A stretch of DNA of 64,000 nt, taken from positions 1 through 64,000 of the forward strand of contig JADJFB010000018.1 of the NCBI GenBank assembly GCA_016708845.1, in the 5' to 3' direction. The position numbers were made by a program, and so were the translations under genes. Position 1 is the stretch's first letter. Each line of letters opens with the position of its first letter. Under the pieces are notes generated by a model. The model was not told where the DNA came from and ran no database searches. It saw only the letters and a list, made by a program, of their open reading frames with translations. Positions 1 to 9,977 of the stretch are shown piece after piece. The stretch comes from Bacteroidota bacterium. GTDB taxonomy: Bacteria > Bacteroidota > Bacteroidia > B-17B0 > Aurantibacillaceae.

Positions 1-655
1 ACTGTCCAAGTTAAACCTCCATCTGTTGTTTTTCTTAACAAACCGCCGTCTCCTGCTATCCAACCGTTGTTCAAATCTGTAAAATGTATTGTTTTTATAT
101 TTGCACTGCCAAATTGCTGACCAACTGTTGTTGTATTCATGACTGTCCAAGTTAAACCTCCATCTGTTGTTTTTCTTAACAACCGTCCCGCTCCACTGTT
201 CACTGTAGTTGTTTTTATATTTGCCCCAAAACCACCGTCTCCTGCTATCCAACCGTTGTTCAAATCTGTAAAATGTATTGTTTTTATATTTGCACTACCA
301 AATTGCTGACCAACTGTTGTTGTATTCATGACTGTCCAAGTTAAACCTCCATCTGTTGTTTTTCTTAATAAACCACCGTCTCCTGCTATCCAACCGTTGT
401 TCAAATCTGTAAAATGTATTGTTTTTATATTTGCACTACCAAATTGCTGACCAACTGTTGTTGTATTCATGACAGTCCAAGTTAAACCTCCATCTGTTGT
501 TTTTCTTAACAAACCGCCGTCTCCTGCTATCCAACCGTTATTCAAATCTGTAAAATGTATTGTTTTTATATTTGCACTACCAAATTGCTGCCCAACTGTT
601 GTTGTATTCATGACTGTCCAAGTTAAACCTACATCTGTTGTTTTTCTCAACAAAC
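1..655 (-). repeat. 141-bp tandem coding repeats, nearly identical
   Basis: Units begin at 1, 142, 331, 472 and 613. Three spacings are exactly 141 bp and one is 189 bp (141 + 48), all multiples of three, so the frame is kept. Units differ at only a few bases, which indicates recent expansion or ongoing homogenisation. The 48-bp extra piece itself contains a second copy of the segment encoding A-N-I-K-T. Confidence 0.9.
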
Positions 656-743
656 CGCCATCTCCTACTACCCATCCTGTATTTTGGGCTTTTGTAAATA
701 GCATCGCTAATCCTAAAGAAATTGTAAGTAAAGTTTTTTTCAT
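1..743 (-). CDS. BNR-like tandem-repeat secreted protein (3' end outside window)
   Basis: The reading frame is open from an ATG at 743 to the left edge, so the C-terminus is missing. The first ~20 residues (MKKTLLTISLGLAMLFTKAQ) are a Sec signal peptide. The rest repeats a 47-residue unit containing GWIAGDGGLLRKTTDGGLTW, which resembles the BNR/Ycf48-type beta-propeller blade (G-W-x-x-G-x-x-G-x-(I/L)-x-x-T-x-D-G-G-x-T-W). Four repeat units are visible after the first degenerate one; one unit carries an in-frame 16-residue insertion. Such proteins are usually exported and often end in a T9SS sorting domain, but that end is not visible here. It is the distal member of a three-gene surface array on this strand. 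The start is well supported because the signal peptide begins there. Confidence 0.75.
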   Translation of the reverse strand, partial: MKKTLLTISLGLAMLFTKAQNTGWVVGDGGLLRKTTDVGLTWTVMNTTTVGQQFGSANIKTIHFTDLNNGWIAGDGGLLRKTTDGGLTWTVMNTTTVGQQFGSANIKTIHFTDLNNGWIAGDGGLLRKTTDGGLTWTVMNTTTVGQQFGSANIKTIHFTDLNNGWIAGDGGFGANIKTTTVNSGAGRLLRKTTDGGLTWTVMNTTTVGQQFGSANIKTIHFTDLNNGWIAGDGGLLRKTTDGGLTWT

Positions 744-816
744 ATTTATTATTTTAATTTTTAATCAAAATTCAATAAATCCTTCTAAATTTTATAAACT
801 CTTTTACGAAACCTCA

Positions 817-846
817 TTTTGAGTTGACGAAAACAGGGTTTGAGTT
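817..846 (-). promoter_or_regulatory. Candidate LytTR-type site upstream of the BNR-repeat gene
   Basis: Read on the minus strand, AACTCAAAC is followed 21 bp later by AACTCAAAA: two 9-base direct repeats separated by 12 bp. This is the geometry known for LytTR response-regulator targets. It lies about 75-100 bp upstream of the start codon at 743. A closely matching arrangement occurs at 6109-6138. The assignment to LytTR is inferred from spacing and from the neighbouring regulator gene. Confidence 0.45.
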
Positions 847-863
847 TTTGTGACTTTGACAAC

Positions 864-898
864 TAAAAAATCCGCTGCCAGATTTCTCTAACAGCGGA
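864..898 (-). terminator. Rho-independent terminator of the gene ending at 942
   Basis: Arms TCCGCTG (871-877) and CAGCGGA (892-898) enclose a 14-base loop. On the minus strand the stem is followed by a T run (864-870). It lies just past the stop codon of the 942-3209 gene. The same hairpin recurs at 3391-3418. Confidence 0.75.
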
Positions 899-941
899 CT
901 CTCATCATGAAAAATAAACTGGGTTACTAAGCCAGCATTTA

Positions 942-2792
942 CTACTTACTTACAATAAGCTTCTTATGAGCTACTGCTCCATTGTTTTTTAATTGTATAA
1001 CATAAATACCGTTTGATAAATTACTAGTTTCAATCGTCATTGTTTTATCTGCAATATTTCCAACGGTAGCTGAGCTTGTCGAAGCTACCACTTTTCCTGT
1101 TACATCAATTACATTTACCATTGTTCCTTCTATTACATTATCTAAAGTAAAAAATGTTGAAGCTGGATTTGGTTGTAAAGTAATATTATTTAATTCAGCG
1201 TTTTCATTTAAACCAGTTATTAAAATTGAAGTACAGGTTGATGTTGATGCACAATTATCTGTAACTACCAATGCATAACTACCGCTTACCGTTGGGGTAA
1301 ATTGAGCATTAACCGCTCCACTAATTTGCGCGTTACCATTATTACAATCTAACCATTGAAAGGTTGTTCCTCCTGCATAAGAATCATTAAAGTTTAAAAT
1401 ATTTCCTCCAATTATACTAATAGGTACGTTATACGCCGCAGGTTGGGTTACATTATAAGTTTGAGTTGTAACGCATAATCCAGCACCAGATGAAATTTGA
1501 ACAGTATATATTCCAGCTGCTAAACTTGTTGCCGAATAAGTTGTACTTACATTTGGCGTCCAATCATAAATAAAAGAACTTGGATTATTTAAAGTTAAAG
1601 AGATTGATCTATTGCCTGAACCATTACATGTTAAGTTTTGGACTGTTTGGCTTAACACGGATGGAATTGGAGTAACCGTAAGCTCTATAGCAACACGCGG
1701 TGTCGACGTGCAACCATTTACTGTTTGATCTACATAATATGTTGTGTTTGTTGTAAGTGTTGTAGGTGTTGTATATTGCGTGCTAAACAAAAACGATGTT
1801 CCGCCAGTAGCAGTTGTATACCAATTACCATTGGCTGTCCTATTTAAAACTAAACAGCTGAATCCTTGACATACACTGTTTTGCAAACCTATATTAGTTG
1901 TTATATTTACTGGCTGAGCTGGAAGTGGTGTAATAGTTATTGTTTTTACTGCACGAGTACTTTCGCAACCATTAGTTATCGCAGATATATAATACGATGT
2001 ATTACTGGTTAAAGTTGGTGTTGTATAAACAGTACCTGTTGTTAGTGCAGTTGTGCTTGTTGGCGATGCAAACCAAGAAATAGTTCCAGTACCACTTGCC
2101 GTTAATGAAGTTGATGTGCCAGAGCAAATAGATATAGATGATGGTCCAGAAAATAAAGGAGGTGTAAGTGAATTTACCGTTACTGTAACTACAGTTGGTA
2201 GCGAAGTACAGCCAGCTAAGGTATTTGTAATACTATATGTAGCACTAGTGGTTAAGGAAGGAGTAACTAAAGTAGCTCCTGTTCCGCTTGATGGACCACT
2301 CCAATTTAATGTGCCTGTGCCTGTGGCAGTTAATGTAGTTGATTGTCCACTACATATATTTAAATTTTGAGAAGCAGTTGTATTAACCGGAACTGGTAAA
2401 CTTGCTCCACAATTAATATTAGCCCAAGTATTTTTGTATATGACACCACTTGAAGTTAATAACATAACCGTACCATCCGAAGCAGCAGAAACTCTGATCA
2501 AATCAGCTGGAGCTGTTGCATCTAAAACCCAGGCTCCACCAAAGCGGAAATATAATTTACCTAACGCATCAACCGCCAAAACTTTTCCCGCATCTCCAAC
2601 AGCAATATCAATTGCATTTAGTGTTGAATTTGATAAGGCTGTCCAAAGATTAGCGCCAACTGTATACACAATAATGTTATTTCCTGTCGCGCTCCAATTC
2701 ATCGCATAAATAGTAGGTCCAGCACCTGCCAACAACTTTTTGGCCGCAGTAGCAGTACTACCAGAAGAACGCTCCAAGTACTTCCATTCCAT
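942..2792 (-). CDS. Ig-like repeat surface protein with T9SS sorting domain (main part of a frameshifted gene)
   Basis: This is the long C-terminal part of a gene that starts at 3209. The first ~120 residues look like a short propeller-like segment (repeated IAVGDAGKVLAV-type strands). Then come several Ig-like domains of the CHU-associated kind, each with C-x-G-x-(S/T)-x-x-L-T-A and a closing T-I/V-T-V, and finally a type A T9SS sorting domain (LQPNPASTFFTL...GIYVIQLKNNGAVAHKKLIVSK). The protein should be exported by Sec, crossed by T9SS and attached to the cell surface. Upstream, two small indels (near 2775 and 3005) separate it from its signal peptide; sequence continues sensibly in the other frames, so one intact protein of about 750 residues is likely. 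Its paralogue is the next gene upstream (3488-6033). The binding target is unknown. Confidence 0.8.
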   Translation of the reverse strand: MEWKYLERSSGSTATAAKKLLAGAGPTIYAMNWSATGNNIIVYTVGANLWTALSNSTLNAIDIAVGDAGKVLAVDALGKLYFRFGGAWVLDATAPADLIRVSAASDGTVMLLTSSGVIYKNTWANINCGASLPVPVNTTASQNLNICSGQSTTLTATGTGTLNWSGPSSGTGATLVTPSLTTSATYSITNTLAGCTSLPTVVTVTVNSLTPPLFSGPSSISICSGTSTSLTASGTGTISWFASPTSTTALTTGTVYTTPTLTSNTSYYISAITNGCESTRAVKTITITPLPAQPVNITTNIGLQNSVCQGFSCLVLNRTANGNWYTTATGGTSFLFSTQYTTPTTLTTNTTYYVDQTVNGCTSTPRVAIELTVTPIPSVLSQTVQNLTCNGSGNRSISLTLNNPSSFIYDWTPNVSTTYSATSLAAGIYTVQISSGAGLCVTTQTYNVTQPAAYNVPISIIGGNILNFNDSYAGGTTFQWLDCNNGNAQISGAVNAQFTPTVSGSYALVVTDNCASTSTCTSILITGLNENAELNNITLQPNPASTFFTLDNVIEGTMVNVIDVTGKVVASTSSATVGNIADKTMTIETSNLSNGIYVIQLKNNGAVAHKKLIVSK

Positions 2793-2945
2793 AAATAAAT
2801 ATTATTAACGGTATTACCGCCAGTAGATCCAATATAGTAGTTTTGATTTAAGGCAGAAATGTTATTGTTAAGTACACCATTAAATGTATTGAACGCATTT
2901 GCAACAGCTGGTATAGCATTAAACTTTATTAAATTTGAACTTGCA

Positions 2946-3209
2946 TTAAAATTTAAATTGCTTTTTCCTAGCAGTGTTCCATCTGCAGCTAAAGCTACTC
3001 CGTTTAAGATTGTAAGCAGGAGCCCCTGTCATTTGCACATAAGCACTAGTTCCAAAATTATATTTAAAAATTGCTGAGCCGCCAATACATGCAAACTCAG
3101 TTGCTGAACCACATGAAATTTCTGATGCTGCACCAGGAAAAACAGTCCATTGTGCTATTGCTCCCAATTGAGCAATCATAGTGATTGTAAAGAGTAATAA
3201 TTTTTTCAT
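2946..3209 (-). CDS. N-terminal fragment of the same T9SS surface protein
   Basis: The ATG at 3209 opens a Sec signal peptide, MKKLLLFTITMIAQLGAIAQ, followed by a mature start WTVFPGAASEISCG. After about residue 67 the frame leaves the protein. Dropping one base near 3005 restores a sensible continuation (NGVALAADGTLLGKSNLNF...) that runs to about 2780, where a second indel leads into the 942-2792 frame. I read this as one gene, 942-3209, broken by two indels. The signal peptide and its DNA are identical to those of the neighbour starting at 6033. Confidence 0.65.
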   Translation of the reverse strand: MKKLLLFTITMIAQLGAIAQWTVFPGAASEISCGSATEFACIGGSAIFKYNFGTSAYVQMTGAPAYNLKRSSFSCRWNTARKKQFKF

Positions 3210-3321
3210 AATTTATTTTTAAAGATTCAACCCAAATTTCTTCAAATCGTTTTTTAAGCCTTACCAACCCGTTTTGATGGTTGTTTTTAGTCATCTTTCG
3301 CCAACTTGATGGCTCAGAATT

Positions 3322-3351
3322 TCCGAGATTGACGAAAACGAGGCTTAGATA
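3322..3351 (-). promoter_or_regulatory. Weaker match to the array's shared upstream element
   Basis: The core TTGACGAAAA (3329-3338) is shared with the upstream regions of the genes starting at 743 (824-833) and 6033 (6116-6125). The flanking 9-mers in the 21-bp register share only the central AGAT here, so if this is the same site it is degenerate. Confidence 0.3.
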
Positions 3352-3383
3352 GGTATCGTTATTTGCATGACCATACGAATAAT

Positions 3384-3418
3384 AAAAAAATCCGCTGCCA
3401 GATTTCTCTTACAGCGGA
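3384..3418 (-). terminator. Rho-independent terminator of the gene ending at 3488
   Basis: The hairpin is TCCGCTG (3391-3397) with CAGCGGA (3412-3418). On the minus strand it is followed by a T run (3384-3390). Stem and loop are almost identical to 871-898, so the terminator was duplicated together with the gene. Confidence 0.75.
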
Positions 3419-3487
3419 CTCTCACACATGAAAATTAACTAACTGGAGCTGAGCTACTCCCACTGAGCTATACCGAGCCTGTCGAAG

Positions 3488-6033
3488 CTACTTACTTATA
3501 ATAAGCTTCTTATGAGCTACCGCTCCATTATTTTTTAATTGAATCATGTAAACACCATTTGATAAATTACTAGTTTCGATAGTTATTGTTTTGTCTCCAT
3601 CACTAACTGGACTTGAAACAATAACCTTTCCTGTTACATCCATTACATTTACAGTTGTTCCTTCAACTACATTACTTAAAGTAAAAAATGTTGAAGCTGG
3701 ATTTGGTTGTAATGAAATTGAATTCAACTCTTGTGCTTCCATAATGCCTGTGAAGCTGATACAGTAACCGTAATGGCTGTGCGTAACGAAGGGCATCCAT
3801 TTGGATTATATTCAGCATAATACGTTGTGTTAGTTGTAAGGCTTGGGGTACTATATTGCGAACCACCAGCAATCATAGATCTTTTGTTTGGAACAGTAAA
3901 CCAATTATCATAATTATCAGTGTAGATAGTTGTTGATTGACCAGAACAAATATTTAACGAACCTCCTTGAGAAACTGTCATATCTATTGGTGCTACAGGT
4001 ATAGGCTTAACAGTTACTGTTTTTACAGCACGAGCACTTTCGCAACCATTGATGTTGTAGATATGTAATAAGAAGTATTACTGGTTAAGGTTGGTGTTGT
4101 ATAAACAGTACCCGTTGTTAAAGCTGTAGTACCCGTTGGTGATGCAAACCAAGAAATAGGTCCAGGGCTAGTTGCGGTTAAAGAAGCTGTATTTCCAGAA
4201 CAAATAGAAATAGATGCTGGTCCTGTAAATGCTGGTGTAGATACAATATTTACAGTTACTGTAATTGGTGTACGAGTAGGCGAAACACAATTTCCTACAT
4301 TATCACCAACATAATATGTTGTGTTGCTAATAATACCTGGATTTGTAAAAGTAGTGCCAGTAGCTAAAACTGTACCTCCCGTAGCGCTAGCATACCAATT
4401 TAATGTGCCTACACCTGAGGCGCTTAAAGTAGTTGTTGTATTTGGATAACATACAGATTGATTGCCTGCGGGTGTTGTGTTTAAGGTGCTGTAGGAATTG
4501 GCGTTACAGTAACTGTAAACGGAGTTCTTGGTGGAATACAATACGCATTATTGTTTTCTGCATAAAATGTGGTGGTAGTAGCTAAAGTACCTGTGTTTAA
4601 AGAAAGAGCTGAGGCTAATAAGGTTCCGCCAGTTGCGGCGTTATACCATCTAATAGAACCAGGGCTGGTGTTTGCTGATATAATAGTGCTTTGTCCAAAA
4701 CAAATGCTTTGTGCGCCAGCATTTGAAATATCAATAGGCGATTTGTAAACTGATACAGCCGCTGTTCTTGTTGATACGCATCCTCCAACTGACGTAGCTT
4801 TTACATAAAAACCGTTGTATTAGTAAGCGTTGTGTTATATAAGTAGCACCAGTTCTAACAAATTACCTCCAGTTGGGACATCATACCATCAAAGTAGAAC
4901 CTCCCGCAGTACTTGCGGAAAGTGTAGTTGTACTACCAGAACAGATATTAAATCAGCAGCAGCGCTAGTATTAAATAACGCAGGAAGCTTCTACTGTAAC
5001 AACAATAGGAATTCTTGGTGAAGTGCCACATGTTAATGTATTTGCTGCATAATATGTGTATGATCCTATTGCCATAGTATTTGTAGTTAAGGCGGTACCT
5101 GTGGCTATAGGCGTTAAAGTAGTTGTATTTGAAAACCAACTTATAGTACCAGTAGCTGAGGCTGTAAGTGTAGTTGTATTAGAAGTGATGCAAATTGTTT
5201 GTTGAGATAAAGGAGTATTTGTAGCTAAATCATCTGCGCCACAAGCAATGTGTACCATGTATTTCTATACACATTATTTGATGATTACCCGTTAATAAAT
5301 AAGCTGTTCCATCACTTGCAAGAGATATAGATGTTACATTTGCTGGTGCTGTTATATCACGAATCCATGTGCTAGAAGCGACATGAAAATAAAATAGCTG
5401 ACCTCCTAGAACTACTAAAACTTTATTTGCATCGCCTACAGCAATATCTGTATGACCTGTGCCTAAATTATCCCACTGACTTGTAACAGTATTATAACGA
5501 ACAATATATTTAGTGCCAAGATAGGTGTATAAGGCGCACATGGTCCCATCCTGCGCAATATCTACTTTATCATACTTTACACCAGTTGGAAATAAATCCA
5601 AAATATCAGCTGGACTATTGTTGTGTAAACGTTTTCGCCTGCAAATACACCTGCACAACCAACAGCAACCGAGTTACTCAGCACTAACGGCTGCAAATGA
5701 ATAATTTTTTACCGCGCCATTTTTATATGAATTACTACCAACAACTGTCCAAATTGTTCCATCAGAAGCAATTGCTGCATTCGAAAATTAACATTTAAAC
5801 CCTGCCCATCTTGGTACATATCCCAAAGACTTGTTACAAAATTATACTTATAAGCGCACTGATAGCAGAGCCGTTTGTATGGGCAGCGGTTCCACAACTA
5901 GGTTTGTAGACCCAACATCAATAGATCTAACTTGTCCAGTAAATGGGGAAAACATAGTTGGAACACTTGTCCATTGTGCTATTGCTCCCAATTGAGCAAT
6001 CATAGTGATTGTAAAGAGTAATAATTTTTTCAT
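3488..6033 (-). pseudogene. Frameshifted Ig-like T9SS surface protein, paralogue of 942-3209
   Basis: The gene opens at 6033 with the same signal peptide as its neighbour (MKKLLLFTITMIAQLGAIAQ) and ends at 3488 with a matching type A T9SS sorting domain (LQPNPASTFFTL...HKKLIISK). Between them, pieces in different frames encode a propeller-like segment (5230-5658, with TDIAVGDANKVLVV) and several CHU-type Ig-like domains (4971-5258, 4023-4541, 3724-3981). At least six frame changes are needed to join them. Many fall in short homopolymers, so sequencing error is more likely than real decay, but a true pseudogene cannot be excluded. If intact it would be a cell-surface protein of about 840 residues. 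It lies divergent from the histidine kinase gene. Confidence 0.7.
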
Positions 6034-6108
6034 AATTTAATTTTTAAATATTCAAGCCAAATTTCTTTTAATACAACGGCATTTTTTAAGTCCTTTTACA
6101 AAACCTTG

Positions 6109-6138
6109 TTTTGAATTGACGAAAATGGGCTTTGAGTT
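6109..6138 (-). promoter_or_regulatory. Candidate LytTR-type site between the surface array and the kinase gene
   Basis: On the minus strand, AACTCAAAG and AATTCAAAA are direct repeats exactly 21 bp apart (12-bp spacer). The 57 bp around them are closely similar to 801-857. The site is about 75-105 bp upstream of the surface gene starting at 6033 and shares the divergent intergenic region with the kinase/LytTR pair. Either side could be controlled. The link to LytTR is inferred. Confidence 0.45.
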
Positions 6139-6312
6139 TTTGTAGCTTTATATAAACTGCAAAACGAGAACCTATATTTGTTAAAATCATCGTAAGTTAT
6201 AAAGAATTAAGAGAATACCTAAACCCAAAACAACATTTGGTTAATTGAAAAGCTACTTTGGTGAAATGATAGACTGATACCAAACTTTAACATTATCTTT
6301 GTTGAATATTTT

Positions 6313-9214
6313 TTGAAACATTTAATTCACATACTATCTTTTTTTGCGTTATCGTTTGTAGCGATAGGGCAAGAACCTTATACCATTAAGTATAACAAAT
6401 CTAATGGTATGCCATCAAATGCTGTGTTTAATGTGTTTCAAGATAGTAAAGGTTTTATGTGGTTTGCCACAAATGCAGGGCTCACACGTTATGATGGATT
6501 TGAATACAAGACTTATACATCAACTGCACAAACCTCAACGCCAGGCAGTAGCATTGTAGAAGACAAATACGGAAGAATTTGGTACGAAAATTTTGATGGC
6601 TATATGTATTATATCCAAAACGATAGTTTACATGCCTTTCTGCAAAATGATCCTATTCAATATCTACCTATCACATTAACAGAAACACATTTATTTGCAT
6701 TTCAAAAAAAAGGCATTGACGTATATGATTTAAAAACATTAAATAGAATTGCTACTAAATCTTTTCCTCATAAAATTGTAGAGTTTTCAGGCAGTAGTCA
6801 AAACAATTCTTACTTTATAGAAAGTGATGTGCTATACAAATTAGATGAAAAAATGATCCTTTCATCTACAAATTTTTCAAAATTAAAAATACAGTGCTAA
6901 AGCAATTGTACGTTCATAATCATAAAATTTATATTGTAAGCAAATTAAATAAAACAAAACTTGTTTACGTTTTTGATGAAAATTTAAAGCATCTATATAC
7001 GATTCCATAAAAGAACCAGAGTTTATACAAGGTCTTAATTTTACAGATAGCCTTGTTTGGATTCATACGCCACAAGGGTCTCATGCGTATCATGATGATA
7101 AAACTAAAACAGGTTTGTACAAAACTTTATTTAAGGAAAAAAGTATCTCTTGCGTAAAAAAGATAGGCAAAACAACTATTGGTTTAGTAGCCCTAACGAA
7201 GGTGTGTTTATGGCGCCAAACCTAAATAACATCGTGTCCGCACAACAAAATTTATTACCCAATAAAATTGTAGCAGCAAAGCAAGGCTTTTTAATCGCTA
7301 CCAAAAAAGGAGAAATATGCCTATATGATTCCTTATTAAATTTTAAATCTATTTTAAATAAGCAAATAGATAATTCAGAAATTTATTATTTAAACTTCGA
7401 CTCAACCAGTAACGATTTATTTTATTCTTCTAAAGGCTTTACACAAGCGCCGCAATTAAACTTTCAAAATTGTAACATCTTCCAAACTGCTATTAAAGAA
7501 ATTACAAGACTAGATGGAGCATACTATGCGATTGCTGCCAGCGGCTATTGTGGCCTAGCAACATTTAACAATGAAAAAGAAAACACTTCACTTTGGAACA
7601 ACTATTTTACAAATCACATAAAAGTTGAAGTTCCTAATACTTCTTCAATACTTGAAGGCGTTCGAGGAAAATCAGTAGCATATAACAAACAAAAAAAACC
7701 ATTTATTTTGCCACCAATATTGGATTGTTTAAATGCACTCCTTCATCAACTCAAGAAATAAAATTTAACGAAGCACCGTTTTATGCTTCAAAAATAGTTT
7801 TTATAACAACATCATTTATGCGCTGTCAACAAAAGGCGATTTATATACCATTACAAACGAAACAAATTTTACTCAGCTAAATACTAAAAACAACATTAAA
7901 AACTTTGATATAAAATTTATCAAGCAATACAATAAAAAGCTAATTGTGATTGCTAGCGGCTACGCTTATTTATATGATTTAGATACCGAACACTTATCTA
8001 AAATAGACGTGAATATTAACTCCTACGAAGTAAATGATGTGCTTTTAAAAAACAACACTTTATTACTGCTCACAAATTCTGGCATCATTAAAGCTGACAT
8101 CAATAACTCCATTATTAAAAAAGAAAAAGCCATTTTACAAATAACAAACTTATCTGCCAATGGAAAATCAATCAATATAAACGAATCAACTAATTTACCT
8201 TACAATCAAAACGATATTACGATTCGGTTTTCGGTGTTAGACTTTGGAACCTCCACTGAAAATAATGTATTTTATAAAGTGAACAATGATCCATGGAAAA
8301 AGGTTTCAAACGAAACTCGACTTATTGAGTTTGCTTCTCTAAAACCTGGCACATACAACATACAATTTAAAATTAATGAAACTATAACCGCATCAACCGT
8401 TCATTTTAAAATGATTACACCTTTTTGGCAAAGCATTTGGTTCATGATCTTATGTTTTTACTAGCACTTGCTTTAGGTTTACCTATTACAGATGGCAACT
8501 TAATAAATTACGAAATAAAAATAAATTACTAGAAGACAAAAACAGATTGCTAAACGAAAAAATTGAATTAGAACATAACTTAAATAAGTCAGTTTTAAAA
8601 TCTATTAAAGCGCAAATGAATCCGCACTTTTTTTACAATGCACTTAATACGATACAAGCATATATTTTTACAAATGATAAAACAAAAGCTAATAGTTATT
8701 TAGCAAAGTTTTCGAAACTCACCCGTGTCATTTTAGAACAATCCGAAAAGAAACCATTTCTTTAGGCGACGAGATCGAATCACTGACCCTTTATTTAGAA
8801 CTTGAAAAAATGCGTTTTAAAGAAGGGTTTGAATATAACATCGAACACAAGACAGATACACATAAAGACACTATTGAATTTCCGCCAATGTTGATACAGC
8901 CTTATGTTGAAAATGCTATTAAGCATGGTTTGCTGCATAAAGAATCTGACAGAAAATTATTTATTTTATTTGAAGAGATTAACCATCATCTTGTCATCAC
9001 TATTGATGATAATGGTATTGGACGAAAACGTTCGGAAGAATTAAATAGAATAAAAAACGATAAGTATCAATCTTTTTCTTCACAAGCCAACGAAAAACGA
9101 TTAGAAATTTTAAACAGAACTAACGATAAAATAGTTGTTAAATTTAACGACAAAGTGGATGCCAGTGGACAATCGCTGGGAACAAAAGTAATACTGACCA
9201 TACCAATTATTTAA
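6313..9214 (+). pseudogene. Propeller-type sensor histidine kinase, frameshifted
   Basis: The N-terminal piece has a signal peptide (KHLIHILSFFALSFVAIGQ) and two-component-regulator propeller motifs (FQDSKGFMWFATNAGLTRYDG). Later pieces give more propeller blades (7150-7761), a Y_Y_Y-like domain and a transmembrane stretch (7946-8464), a His_kinase domain with the phospho-acceptor motif MNPHFFYNALNTIQ (8547-8765) and an HATPase domain with ENAIKHG and DDNGIG (8810-9214). This is a membrane sensor kinase of the LytS-like class. Pieces lie in changing frames. Breaks near 6895, 7010, 7155, 7760, 8460 and 8755 are mostly next to A/T runs, so the gene is probably intact in the cell. No ATG is available; TTG at 6313 is the best start. 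The stop is one base before the LytTR gene, so the two form an operon. Confidence 0.75.
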
Positions 9215-9215
9215 G

Positions 9216-9968
9216 ATGTACAAAGCAATTATTATAGATGATGAAGAAATGGCAAGAACCTTACTACAAGGTATGGTTGCCGAATACTGTAACAATGTTG
9301 AAACCGTTGAATTATGTAAAGATTTGCCAACTGGTGTAAAAGCCATTAGAAAACATAAACCAGATATTGTTTTTTTAGATATTGAAATGCCCGGACACAG
9401 TGGTTTAGAATTGTTAGATTTTTTTGATGAAAATGAAATCAATTTTTCAATCATTTTTGTAACAGCTTATAACCGCTATGCGATACAAGCCTTCAAATTA
9501 TCAGCCGTTGATTATTTGCTAAAACCAATTGAAGTTGAAGATTTAAAAAATGCGATGATATTATTTGAACGAAATAAAAATCGTAACAAAGCCACTTATT
9601 CTGTATTAAAAGAAAATTTAAAAAATTCTTCTTCCAAAAAAATTGCTTTAAACACACTTAACACCACTTCGTTTATCGAAACCTCTGATATTCTATTTTT
9701 TCAAGCAGATGGTTCGTATACAAAAGTAATTTTAAAAGACAACAAAACACTTACTATCAGTAAAGGCTTAAAAAGCTTTGAAACACTGCTTGAAGACAAT
9801 TCAGAATTTTTTAGATGCCATAAATCGTTTATCGTAAACCTTACTCACATCAGCGATTACGTTAAATCAAACGGCGGTTATTTGGTAATAGACAAAACCC
9901 ATGAAATTGGTATCTCCTCAGATAAAACCGATCAACTTTTAAAACGAATAGCTCAATCTGTTGAATAA
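9216..9968 (+). CDS. LytTR-family response regulator
   Basis: 250 residues. The receiver domain (about 1-120) has the acidic pair IIIDDEE, phospho-acceptor Asp55 in DIVFLDIEMPG, and the LLKP lysine near residue 107. The LytTR DNA-binding domain (about 148-245) contains FFQADGSYTKV, RCHKSFIVNL and the NGGYLVI segment typical of the family. It starts one base after the kinase stop codon and should be its cognate regulator. LytTR proteins bind pairs of 9-base direct repeats; such pairs occur upstream of the neighbouring T9SS genes, so those genes are plausible targets. Transcription probably begins upstream of the kinase. Confidence 0.92.
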   Translation: MYKAIIIDDEEMARTLLQGMVAEYCNNVETVELCKDLPTGVKAIRKHKPDIVFLDIEMPGHSGLELLDFFDENEINFSIIFVTAYNRYAIQAFKLSAVDYLLKPIEVEDLKNAMILFERNKNRNKATYSVLKENLKNSSSKKIALNTLNTTSFIETSDILFFQADGSYTKVILKDNKTLTISKGLKSFETLLEDNSEFFRCHKSFIVNLTHISDYVKSNGGYLVIDKTHEIGISSDKTDQLLKRIAQSVE

Positions 9969-9977
9969 AATCAAAAA

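Noticed and set aside
1..655. CRISPR-like regular spacing of repeats
   Set aside because: The 141-bp units follow each other without unique spacers and encode one continuous reading frame, so they are protein repeats.
469..822. Open frame on the plus strand within the repeat region
   Set aside because: It is the antisense of the BNR-repeat gene, has a low-complexity repeated sequence and no leader or domain.
2053..2370. Plus-strand open frames inside the Ig-like protein genes
   Set aside because: They are antisense to well-supported T9SS proteins and show only mirrored repeat composition.
6313..9214. Several small separate genes in the kinase region
   Set aside because: The pieces follow the domain order of one propeller histidine kinase, lack their own starts, and are separated by indels in A/T runs.
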